A program made the translations under genes and the position numbers. From assembly GCA_021324365.1 (NCBI GenBank), contig JAJPJE010000055.1, forward strand, positions 1 to 64,000: a stretch of DNA of 64,000 bases. The letters run 5' to 3'. This DNA is from Terriglobia bacterium (GTDB taxonomy: Bacteria > Acidobacteriota > Terriglobia > Terriglobales > Acidobacteriaceae). Below are positions 43,020-50,308 of this stretch, piece by piece; the stretch's first letter is position 1; each line of letters begins with the position of its first letter. Below the pieces are notes generated by a model. That model searched no databases and was not told the origin of the DNA. It was given only the letters and a program-made list of their open reading frames with translations.

Positions 43020-43805
43020 TTGATCCAAGTCGACAACCTCACCAAGACCTTCGGACAGTTCACCGCCGTGAAAGGCATTTCCTTTCAGGTTCGCCAGGGC
43101 GAGATTTTCGCCTTTCTCGGACCAAACGGCGCAGGCAAGACCACGACAATCAAAATGCTCACGACGCTGTTGCGGCCTAACACCGGAACTGTCCTGCTCG
43201 ACGGATTTAACCCCTGGGTGAATCAGAAGGAAGCGCGCCAGAGCTTTGGCATTGTCTTTCAGGACCCAAGCCTCGATAACGAGCAGACCGCATACGAAAA
43301 CATGGAATTGCACGGCATTCTGTATCACGTGCCAGGCAAGGTTCGTGGGCGGCGCATTGAAGAGTTGATGAAGACCTTCGAGCTTTGGGAAAAACGCAAC
43401 GACTACGTCAAGACGTTCTCCGGCGGCATGCGGCGCCGTCTGGAAATCGCACGCGGGTTTCTGCATACGCCGAAAATCCTGTTTCTCGACGAACCGACTC
43501 TGGGGCTCGATCCGCAGAGCCGCAACCAACTCTGGACACATGTAAAGAACATCAACCGGTCTGAAAAGACTACTGTGTTCCTGACCACTCATTACATGGA
43601 CGAGGCGGACCGTGTCGCCGATCGCATTGCGATCATCGATCACGGCGCCATCGTGGCGCAGGGAACATCGGCAGAACTCAAAGCGCGTACCGGCAGCGAC
43701 TCGCTGGAAGGCGCATTTCTCGCTCTCACCGGCACATCGCTTCGCGAGGATGGAGCCGACTCCAAAGACCAAATGCGGCGCTTTGCGCAGATGTGGAGGA
43801 GATAA
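43020..43805 (+). CDS. ABC-2 type exporter, ATP-binding protein (DrrA-like)
   Basis: A 261-residue ATPase: Walker A GPNGAGKT at 34-41, Q-loop region VFQDPSLDNE, signature FSGGMRRRLEIARG near 136, Walker B ILFLDEPTLGLDP near 155 and the switch His in LTTHYMDEADRVADR. It drives the adjacent permease, probably exporting a drug, lipid or polysaccharide. The start is a TTG at 43020 with GAGG 6 bases earlier; no ATG fits the family N-terminus. The next gene starts one base after its stop, so expression is tightly coupled. Promoter and operator lie 30-60 bases upstream. Confidence 0.92.
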   Translation: MIQVDNLTKTFGQFTAVKGISFQVRQGEIFAFLGPNGAGKTTTIKMLTTLLRPNTGTVLLDGFNPWVNQKEARQSFGIVFQDPSLDNEQTAYENMELHGILYHVPGKVRGRRIEELMKTFELWEKRNDYVKTFSGGMRRRLEIARGFLHTPKILFLDEPTLGLDPQSRNQLWTHVKNINRSEKTTVFLTTHYMDEADRVADRIAIIDHGAIVAQGTSAELKARTGSDSLEGAFLALTGTSLREDGADSKDQMRRFAQMWRR

Positions 43806-43806
43806 C

Positions 43807-44553
43807 GTGGGTGTCATTTACATTTTGTGGCTGCGTGAACTGAAACGCTATGTCCGTTCCAAGGTGCAGATTGTCGTCTCCCTTGGCCAGCCTGCTCTCT
43901 ATTTGCTCGCGCTGGGCTTCGGCTTTGGTCCGGTGTTTGCGAAGGCAGGCAAGGGCAGCTATCTGCAATTCATGGCGCCGGGCGTGATCGGAATGACGGT
44001 GCTCTTCAGTTCCGTTTTCTCCGGCATCGCGATGTTGTTCGACCGCCAGTTTGGCTTCCTGAAAGAAACCCTCGTCGCACCGGTTTCGCGGCTGCAGATC
44101 ATGATTGGCCGTACCCTTGGAGGCGCGACGGTGGCGATCATTCAGGGATGCCTGATTCTGGCGGTCTGTCTGATTGCTGGATTCCGTCCGGCACATTGGA
44201 TCGCCATACCGCTGTCGTTTTTGTTTGTGGGCCTAATCGCGGTAGTCTTTGCGGCGATGGGTACCTCGCTAGGCTCCGTCATTCAGGACATGCAGGGATT
44301 CCAGCTTGTCATGAATTTCCTAGTGTTGCCGATCTTCTTTCTCTCGGGCGCGCTCTACCCGCTCAGCAATCTACCGCGCGTACTCACCTGGATCACGCAT
44401 GGTGATCCGCTCTCCTACGGCGTGGATGGTCTGCGCGGAGTGCTGATCGGCTCGTGGCAATTCAACTTTTCACTCGATCTGCTGTTGCTTGGATTGCTGG
44501 CTGCGGCGTTCCTCGGCACCGGCGCATATCTTTTTTCGAGGATTCAGTTGTAG
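43807..44553 (+). CDS. ABC-2 type exporter, permease
   Basis: A 248-residue membrane protein with about six helices: LGQPALYLLALGFGFG, APGVIGMTVLFSSVFSG, VAIIQGCLILAVCLIAG, IAIPLSFLFVGLIAVVFAAMG, FLVLPIFFLSGALYPL and LLLLGLLAAAFLGTGAYLF. The FLSGALYPLSNLPRVLTWITHGDPLSYGVDGLR stretch is the common ABC-2 signature. The GTG at 43807 is chosen because GGAGG lies 7 bases before it and the frame upstream is not membrane-like. It starts one base after the ATPase stop and is followed 3 bases later by tetR. Confidence 0.92.
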   Translation: MGVIYILWLRELKRYVRSKVQIVVSLGQPALYLLALGFGFGPVFAKAGKGSYLQFMAPGVIGMTVLFSSVFSGIAMLFDRQFGFLKETLVAPVSRLQIMIGRTLGGATVAIIQGCLILAVCLIAGFRPAHWIAIPLSFLFVGLIAVVFAAMGTSLGSVIQDMQGFQLVMNFLVLPIFFLSGALYPLSNLPRVLTWITHGDPLSYGVDGLRGVLIGSWQFNFSLDLLLLGLLAAAFLGTGAYLFSRIQL

Positions 44554-44556
44554 ACA

Positions 44557-45171
44557 ATGGTCAGACCACGCAGCGCGGCAGCACACCGGAAAGTCGTGGA
44601 AGCCGCTATTCAGTTATTCGCAAAAGAGGGCATCGATGCCACCAGCATGGATGCCATCGCCACCGCTTCCGGCGTGAGTAAGGCCACCATCTATAAGCAC
44701 TGGGCCGATAAAGATGCTCTGGCGCTGGAGGCGGTTTCTTATCTTTTCGGTTTTCATGAAGATTTTCCGGACTTTGCTTCCGGCGACCTGCGCACGGACC
44801 TGATTGATTGCCTCAGCTACGAATCACCGCACATGCCCGAGTTGCGCGAGCGAATGATGCCGCACCTGATGGCCTACTCGGTCCGGAACCAGGCATTCGG
44901 ACGTGCCTGGCGCGAACGTGTGATCAACCGCCGTCGTTCCGCGCTGGCGAAGCTTTATCAGAGAGGCGTTGCGGAAGGCATGTTGCCCCGGCACCTCGAT
45001 CCGGAGATATCGACCGCGCTGCTTTTCGGCCCTATTCTGTACCGTCACATTTTTGATAACTATGTCGGCGGAAAGCGCTCACCAAGCGGCCCGCCACGAA
45101 CGTTTGTCGAGCAGGTGGTTGATTCGTTCCTGAGATCGTTTGGCACTGAAACGAAACGCTTGTGTCAGTGA
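44557..45171 (+). CDS. TetR/AcrR-family transcriptional regulator
   Basis: A 204-residue repressor. The N-terminal helix-turn-helix (HRKVVEAAIQLFAKEGIDATSMDAIATASGVSKATIYKHWADKDALALEAV, about 10-60) is standard; the C-terminal ligand-binding part is helical with LFGPILYRHIF near 150. It is the third gene of the exporter operon, 3 bases after the permease, and probably represses the promoter at 42961 by binding the near-palindrome there. Its ligand is likely the exported compound, as in related systems (inference). Confidence 0.92.
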   Translation: MVRPRSAAAHRKVVEAAIQLFAKEGIDATSMDAIATASGVSKATIYKHWADKDALALEAVSYLFGFHEDFPDFASGDLRTDLIDCLSYESPHMPELRERMMPHLMAYSVRNQAFGRAWRERVINRRRSALAKLYQRGVAEGMLPRHLDPEISTALLFGPILYRHIFDNYVGGKRSPSGPPRTFVEQVVDSFLRSFGTETKRLCQ

Positions 45172-45365
45172 TTCTGCGCCTCTTGGTGTTCGCCGACAAT
45201 TACGGCCTGGAAGTTTGCGCCGACCGGGGTTCCGTCTTTGAGCTTCGCGTTCAAGCGGACCTGGATCTTGTCGCCGGGCTTTGGTGGGCCGTAGAGATTC
45301 AGGCGTGCCAGGCCGCGCAGAAACTCCGTGCGCGGTACCTCGACCACGATTCTGCCCTTACCCAT
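45165..45365 (-). CDS. Small hypothetical protein
   Basis: A 66-residue product that looks natural (RIVVEVPRTEFLRGLARLNLYG...GDKIQVRLNAKLKDGTPVGANFQAVIVGE), mostly beta-strand by appearance. Its 3' end overlaps the tetR stop by 7 bases, tail to tail. The frame stays open about 17 codons further upstream without another ATG or GTG, and there is no good Shine-Dalgarno, so the start is uncertain or this may be the end of a decayed gene. No family recognised. Confidence 0.4.
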   Translation of the reverse strand: MGKGRIVVEVPRTEFLRGLARLNLYGPPKPGDKIQVRLNAKLKDGTPVGANFQAVIVGEHQEAQNH

Positions 45366-45520
45366 CTTGCGGGCAGGTGTCGTCGTATTCGGTTCGATGA
45401 GCCAGCGCCATTCTTATCCGTTCTGCGAGAAAGTGAGCAGGACGTAATTGCTTGCAGAAGCAGCGGCTGCGCGGATTCATGGACGGGGGCGCAGAGTAAT
45501 GGAACCCAAACGATCTGTGG

Positions 45521-46561
45521 CTACGGTTTCGGTGCGAAGTATCCTTTGCGTGCGCGGACCTGCAGGCCCTTGCGATCGGCAGCGATGATATTGATGCTGC
45601 GGAAGTGTCCGTCGGCGGTGAAGTCGGCGGGCTTATAAGCGAGCATGTACTGGCTGCGCAGTTCGTCCTGAATTTCCGAAAATGCATTCGAGACATCCTG
45701 AATCCGGAAGGGGAAGAAAGCGCGTCCACCGGTGGCTTCCGCCATGCGCTCCAGGACTTTGTCGCCGCGCATTTTTACTCCACTGACGTTGGTACTAATG
45801 GTGTAGATGATCACTTCGGCGCGCTGCGCCATTTCGATGGCTTCTTCGCGAGTGACGCGGCTCTGGTTATCCTCGCCATCGCTCAGCAGAATGATGGCTC
45901 TTCGGGTCGGCCCCGTCTGCGGCGCTTTCATCAGTTTGTCGCGGCACGCAAAGTAGACAGCATCGTAAAGAGCCGTTCCTCCGCCAGGGCGGAGTGCGCG
46001 TACGCCCCTGGCCAAAGCGCCGCTGTCGTCAGTGAAATCCTGTGTCACCTCGGGAGTCGTATCGAACCCGATGACGAATGCGCGATCGTCGCGCGGTCGG
46101 ATAATTTCGTTGAGAAATTCGATAGCGGCCTCCTGCTCGAATCGGAAGCGGTCGCGGATCGAATTGCTGGCATCTATCAACAGCCCTACTCGCAGGGGAA
46201 GATTCGTCTCACTGCTGAAGTTCACAATCTGCGTCGGTGGCTTGTTGTCATCCAGGACCTTGAAGTCATTCTCCTTCAGATCTTTTACAAAGTGGCCGTG
46301 CTTATCGGAGACGGTGAAAACAACATTCACTTCCTGGACAGTGTGAATGATCGTCGTTGCAGGCTCGTCGTCGTTAACGGCTCCGTTTTTGTTCGTCGTC
46401 GCATTTGCCTTTCCGGTTGGGGCGTCGGCGTGATTGGCCGCTGTCGCTGGAGCCGCGGAGTTTCCGGCGGTCGTGTTTGGAGCCACAGCTTGAGGCGTAG
46501 ATTGGGCTAGCCCGATGGCGGCCGCCAGAAATAAGAGGTACGAGACTATAAGAGTACGCAT
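45521..46561 (-). CDS. VWFA-related acidobacterial exported protein, C
   Basis: The third TIGR03436-type protein: signal peptide to about residue 20, an Ala/Thr/Asn-rich linker to about 70, a leading VNVVFTVSDKHGHFVKDLKENDFKVLDDNKPP block, then an A domain with an intact MIDAS DASNS (about 128-132), ILLSDGEDNQS and the closing LAYKPADFTADGHFRSINIIAADRKGLQVRARKGYFAP. Length 346. It lies 0.4 kb beyond tetR on the opposite strand. Function unknown; paralogy with A and B is clear from the shared blocks. Confidence 0.87.
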   Translation of the reverse strand: MRTLIVSYLLFLAAAIGLAQSTPQAVAPNTTAGNSAAPATAANHADAPTGKANATTNKNGAVNDDEPATTIIHTVQEVNVVFTVSDKHGHFVKDLKENDFKVLDDNKPPTQIVNFSSETNLPLRVGLLIDASNSIRDRFRFEQEAAIEFLNEIIRPRDDRAFVIGFDTTPEVTQDFTDDSGALARGVRALRPGGGTALYDAVYFACRDKLMKAPQTGPTRRAIILLSDGEDNQSRVTREEAIEMAQRAEVIIYTISTNVSGVKMRGDKVLERMAEATGGRAFFPFRIQDVSNAFSEIQDELRSQYMLAYKPADFTADGHFRSINIIAADRKGLQVRARKGYFAPKP

Positions 46562-46643
46562 CCGATTACACCAATTATATCCACCCTGAAGCTTTTCGTA
46601 GTTTCAGGAGCTACCTTCAACTAAGAATCCGGCCCGCGCGCAA

Positions 46644-47657
46644 TCAGTGGCCCGTGCTACTCCGCAATTGTTCCAGAAAGGTTTGAAGTTCCATGGGGAG
46701 GGAACGGGAAAATGCGAGTTCACTGCCCGTTTTGGGCTGTTCAAAACGTATCTCTGCGGAATGTAGAAAATTACGGCCCAATTTCAGACTTGGAGCGATA
46801 TCCGGACGTTTGCTGCTTGCCGCAGGCGGGTTGATTTCACCCGTCGCTCCATAAAGCGTATCGCCTACGACCGGATGCCCGAGAGAAGCCATGTGCACAC
46901 GAATCTGGTGGGTGCGGCCCGTCTCGATTTTCACCTCGAGGAGAGAGAACTTGCCGTACGCGCTCTCGAACTGCTCGACGACGCGGTAATGCGATACCGC
47001 CTCGCGGCCTCCGGAGAGCTTTGTCGTCATTCGGGTGCGGCGAATACGGTCGCGGCTGATCGGACTGGAAATCGTTCCGCTGCGCTGCTTCAACCAACCC
47101 TGGACGAGCGCAATATAGGTTTTGTGAACACGCCGTGAGGCGAACGCGTTCGCAAGCTTGCGATGCGCAATGTCGTTCTTGGCGACGATCATCAGTCCGC
47201 TCGTCTGGCGGTCGAGACGGTGTACGATGCCCGGCCGAAGATCGCCTCCCACGCCGGACAGATTTCCGAAGCGATGTAGCAAGGCATTGACCAGGGTGCC
47301 GCGATTGCGCGCGTCCTCGGTGGCACCGGCGCCGGCATGGACCATCATGCCGGCCGGCTTGTTGATTACAACGAGGTCGTCGTCTTCATAGACAATTTCC
47401 AGGGGGATTTCTTCAGCGATAGCGCGTAGGGGAGCAGGTTGAACGTCTCCGAGGATCTCGATGCGCTCGCCCCCGCGCAACTTTAGCGACGGCTTCGCAG
47501 GCTTTCCGTCGACCTGAACCTTCTGTTGGCCGATGAGTTGCTGTACACGCGCTCGGCTGACGTCGGGAATGTGGCTTACGAGAAACTGATCGAGGCGCTT
47601 GCCTGCGTCTTCGGCGGTCGCTGTGATGTATTGAATCGCAGATTCGTGCTGCGCCAT
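46644..47657 (-). CDS. RluA-family 23S rRNA pseudouridine synthase (RluD-like)
   Basis: The 337-residue enzyme converts uridine to pseudouridine, in RluD at 23S positions 1911, 1915 and 1917. An S4 RNA-binding domain (KRLDQFLVSHIPDVSRARVQQLIGQQKVQVDG) occupies about 17-75. The catalytic motif HRLDRQTSGLMIVAK is at about 145-160, with the active Asp. GRTHQIRVHMASLGHPVVGD near 250 is also conserved. Length is normal. It lies head-to-tail with the STAS gene, 31 bases apart. Which RluA member it is cannot be settled by eye. Confidence 0.9.
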   Translation of the reverse strand: MAQHESAIQYITATAEDAGKRLDQFLVSHIPDVSRARVQQLIGQQKVQVDGKPAKPSLKLRGGERIEILGDVQPAPLRAIAEEIPLEIVYEDDDLVVINKPAGMMVHAGAGATEDARNRGTLVNALLHRFGNLSGVGGDLRPGIVHRLDRQTSGLMIVAKNDIAHRKLANAFASRRVHKTYIALVQGWLKQRSGTISSPISRDRIRRTRMTTKLSGGREAVSHYRVVEQFESAYGKFSLLEVKIETGRTHQIRVHMASLGHPVVGDTLYGATGEINPPAASSKRPDIAPSLKLGRNFLHSAEIRFEQPKTGSELAFSRSLPMELQTFLEQLRSSTGH

Positions 47658-47688
47658 TCAGTGCGATTGTAAATGCACAGGAAGCTCG

Positions 47689-48045
47689 TCAGGGTATGCG
47701 CGCGCTATGTTCCGCGCACTTCTCGAAAATTCGCAAGAGATTCGTCAGGCCGAGCAACTCGCGCACACGCTGGTTGAAATTAATCAGCGAGAGCGCACAG
47801 CCCGAAGTGCGTCCTGTGACGTAGAGCTTGACGATGGTGCCAAGGCCGGAGCTATCCATCAGCCGTCTGCCTGTGAGGTCGAGAACGACAGTCTTTCTGT
47901 CGGGAATCAGAGGCTTTACCTCATTCCGTAACAGGCCGGCAACTTCCGCGGTGAGATCACCCTGGCAGTAAACAGTGGCCGCATCGTAATTTTTGACGAT
48001 GCGCAGGCGGAGGGTACGATTCGGAGCTGCGGAAGAGTCAGGCAT
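47689..48045 (-). CDS. STAS-domain protein (anti-sigma factor antagonist-like)
   Basis: A 118-residue single STAS domain. Conserved VVLDLTGRRLMDSSGLGTIVKLY near 53-75 includes the Ser pair 65-66, one of which is the usual phosphorylation site in SpoIIAA/RsbV-type proteins. Early strand YDAATVYCQGDLTAEVAG is also typical. Such proteins bind an anti-sigma kinase and release a sigma factor, but no kinase or sigma gene is nearby, so the partner is elsewhere. It lies between lgt and the pseudouridine synthase gene on the same strand. Confidence 0.87.
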   Translation of the reverse strand: MPDSSAAPNRTLRLRIVKNYDAATVYCQGDLTAEVAGLLRNEVKPLIPDRKTVVLDLTGRRLMDSSGLGTIVKLYVTGRTSGCALSLINFNQRVRELLGLTNLLRIFEKCAEHSARIP

Positions 48046-48171
48046 GCGAGCCTCACCGAGAGTTGTTGGACAATCATACCGGGAATGAACAGAAGAATCC
48101 TCATGTAAACGCGGGATTGAACGATACTCGTTGAGCAGTCGAAGGAGGCTGCCCCCACGCGAACGAACGAG

Positions 48172-48981
48172 CTATGTGCGCGCAGTCTTCGCGAGGGCCG
48201 GTATGCGCAGGGGAGCGCGGCGCATCCATAAAAGGCCGCCGGCGACCACCATCAGGATCGCGATGAACTGTGTTCCGGTCATAGCGCCGCCGAACATGGA
48301 ACCGCGTTCAGGATCGCCGCGCAGGAATTCCATGAAATAGCGGGCGAATCCATACAGGAACAGATAGGACCCGATCACCTGGCCTTCGAATTTCTTATTT
48401 TTGATCAGCCAGTACAGGATGAAGAAGTTGGCTAGCTCAACCGCTGATTCCAAAAGCTGTGTTGGTTCGAGCGGCACGCCCAGCGGCGTTCCGGCACGCT
48501 CGTGGGCGAAGGCGCTGGTGAAAGTCACGCCCCACAAGTGCGAGGTCGGCTTGCCGTAGCAGCACCCCGCCGCAAAGCATCCGAGACGGCCTATCGCATG
48601 GCCAAGTGCAAGGCCGGGAGCAAAGGTGTCACAGGTTCGCAGCACCGGCATGTGATGTGCGCGGATGTACCAAACCGAAACGATAATGGCCGCGATCACG
48701 CCTCCGAAGAACACACCACCCGCCTGCAGGGTAGACAGGCTGAAGAATTCTGCCGGATGTGCGCTGTAGTAGCTCCAGTCGTTCACGAAGAGCAACAGCT
48801 TGGCGCCAACGATCGCTGCCAGGATCGCAAGCACACCGAGGTTCCAATTCTTTTCAGGGTCAAGATTCTGCGAGCGCGAAAGCTTGGCGGTTACTGCCAA
48901 GCCCGTGATTACACCGATCGCGACGAGCAGGCCGTAGGTCGGCAGGAAGAAGTCGCCAATGTGAAATAGCTGCGGGAACAC
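48172..48981 (-). CDS. lgt: Prolipoprotein diacylglyceryl transferase
   Basis: Lgt transfers diacylglycerol from phosphatidylglycerol to the lipobox Cys of prolipoproteins in the inner membrane. The 269-residue protein has about seven helices, and the signature HAIGRLGCFAAGCCYGKP near 127-144. The N-terminus has FPQLFHIGDFFLPTYGLLVAIGV and the C-terminus FLYGFARYFMEFLRGDPERG. All agree with the family. The gene is alone between the STAS gene and the zapA region on the minus strand. Confidence 0.95.
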   Translation of the reverse strand: MFPQLFHIGDFFLPTYGLLVAIGVITGLAVTAKLSRSQNLDPEKNWNLGVLAILAAIVGAKLLLFVNDWSYYSAHPAEFFSLSTLQAGGVFFGGVIAAIIVSVWYIRAHHMPVLRTCDTFAPGLALGHAIGRLGCFAAGCCYGKPTSHLWGVTFTSAFAHERAGTPLGVPLEPTQLLESAVELANFFILYWLIKNKKFEGQVIGSYLFLYGFARYFMEFLRGDPERGSMFGGAMTGTQFIAILMVVAGGLLWMRRAPLRIPALAKTART

Positions 48982-49129
48982 TGGTTATCTGATGATACAG
49001 AAGATCTTCGGACGAAAATTCGAACTATTCAAGTCTAACACTGGAATAGTGGGAGAGTCGCGACGGCGTCCGTTTTGTGTGATTTTGCGGAGTGCTGATT
49101 GCTGAAGCGCAGAATGCTGAAAATAAGCC

Positions 49130-49300
49130 GACCCGCTAGGCCGTGCGGTGGGCCGTCAATGAACCTAGCCTAGCTAGTGTGGGACCCCGCCGTGATCCAT
49201 TAGGCATTTCCGTACTGGCGGAACCTTGCACACCGGATCATTATCCTACGAGTCGAGACCCCGTTCATTGAGGTGTTGGTTCAAAAATACGGTTGCCACC
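49130..49300 (-). ncRNA. Possible 6S-like structured RNA next to zapA
   Basis: The minus strand can fold into a rod with a large central bubble. Closing stem: TCAATGAAC/GTTCATTGA (9 bp; plus-strand arms 49156-49164 and 49263-49271). Inner stem: TGATCC/GGATCA (49193-49198 and 49235-49240). Terminal hairpin: TTCCG/CGGAA (49208-49212 and 49219-49223). The 22-nt and 28-nt bubble sides and the place beside zapA recall 6S RNA. Ends are approximate; the strand is inferred. Confidence 0.35.
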
Positions 49301-49427
49301 AATCACCAACGTTGCAGGCCGGCTTACTCGAACGATGCTAGGGGAGGGAACAGAAGGAACGCAAGTAGCCGGGCCGAAATAGTTGGAACTTTGAGTGCAC
49401 GGTTCAACGCGCAAAAGGGATCTTGAC

Positions 49428-49451
49428 AAAAAAGCACGGCCGAAGCCGTGC
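49428..49451 (-). terminator. Rho-independent terminator of zapA
   Basis: On the minus strand a perfect 7-bp stem GCACGGC/GCCGTGC with a 4-nt loop is followed by six Ts, 68 bases after the zapA stop. The 537-base gap 48982-49518 otherwise holds only the 6S-like structure. Confidence 0.9.
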
Positions 49452-49518
49452 AAAGTATTTCCGGAGAAAACTCTTGTGGTGCCCCCTTATCTGCCTTTTG
49501 CGGGCAGATGTGGGAGAT

Positions 49519-49857
49519 CTACCCAGCCTTACGCGCGCTCTCCTGCAGCACTTCGTCAAGCGCACCGGAAAGATGGCTGGCGCGCGAATTGATTTCCGAC
49601 GCGATCACATCGTACTTGCGCTTGAGGATGTGGTATTCATCGGCGATGTTGAGTGCGGCCAAAACTGCAAGCCGAAGCGTGTCAATCGTGGATGTCTGCG
49701 CGGAGACAGCGCGCATCTTCGAATCGACGAACGCTGCCAACTTCTGGATGTATTCCGCATCGGTTCCGCGAAGGCTATAGGACTGATCGAAGATCTCGAC
49801 GCGCACGCTGCCGTTTGGGGTGCCGTTGCCGTTTCCGTTGCTGCTGGGTTGGCTCAC
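49519..49857 (-). CDS. zapA: Cell division protein ZapA
   Basis: ZapA binds FtsZ and bundles its filaments at the division ring. The 112-residue protein begins with a Ser/Asn/Gly-rich leader, then the ZapA core VRVEIFDQSYSLRGTDAEYIQKLAAFVDSKMR (about 18-50) and the coiled-coil tail LRLAVLAALNIADEYHILKRKY. Length is normal. A second coiled-coil gene is 48 bases upstream in the same orientation and is probably in the same operon. A strong terminator follows. Confidence 0.92.
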   Translation of the reverse strand: MSQPSSNGNGNGTPNGSVRVEIFDQSYSLRGTDAEYIQKLAAFVDSKMRAVSAQTSTIDTLRLAVLAALNIADEYHILKRKYDVIASEINSRASHLSGALDEVLQESARKAG

Positions 49858-49905
49858 GCCAAATTCCTCCCTTGAGTTGTCGCTGTAGCACTGATTATCC
49901 GCTAT

Positions 49906-50187
49906 TTACTCAGCCGTCAACTCATCAATTTGGCGCACCATCTTTTCTACTCGGGTACGTACCTCCTCGCGTTCCTTGCGCAGGCTGATCACTTCCTTGC
50001 GCAGACTGTCCGCCTCTTCCTCGCGCAACTCAAGTTGTTCGCGCAGGCGCGTCACATCGCGCTCGGCTGCAGCTTTTGCGTCGCGCGCAGCCTTCAGCAG
50101 TTCAATGGTCTGGTAAACCTTTGCTTCAAGAGAGTGGAACTCGTCGGCGGAAATTTCGGGGGAGATGGCAACTGTGTTCGCAGACAC
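49906..50187 (-). CDS. Coiled-coil protein upstream of zapA (ZapB-like layout)
   Basis: A 93-residue protein, almost wholly coiled coil from about residue 15 to 90: heptads of Leu, Val and charged residues in DVTRLREQLELREEEADSLRKEVISLRKERE. It resembles ZapB in size and structure, but coiled coils are poor evidence of kinship. The GTG at 50187 is chosen because GAGG lies 10 bases before it and the frame upstream (to 50376) is not protein-like. It is 48 bases before zapA, so a division-ring partner is a fair guess. Confidence 0.55.
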   Translation of the reverse strand: MSANTVAISPEISADEFHSLEAKVYQTIELLKAARDAKAAAERDVTRLREQLELREEEADSLRKEVISLRKEREEVRTRVEKMVRQIDELTAE

Positions 50188-50308
50188 CTGGGCAAGTCCT
50201 CGCTTGTGAATTGAAGAGCAGCGCGAGCGCAGTATAACGCAGATGAACCATGGAGAAATCCACAGTTTCAGAGCAGTCAGTCGCCGGGAGTCAGTATTGA
50301 GCCAGATC

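Noticed and set aside
45605-46510. 301-codon open frame on the plus strand
   Set aside because: Antisense to VWFA protein C; its residues mirror codon bias of the real gene.
49265-49453. 62-codon minus-strand frame in the zapA-lgt gap
   Set aside because: It runs across the zapA terminator hairpin and the 6S-like fold; no plausible ribosome binding site.
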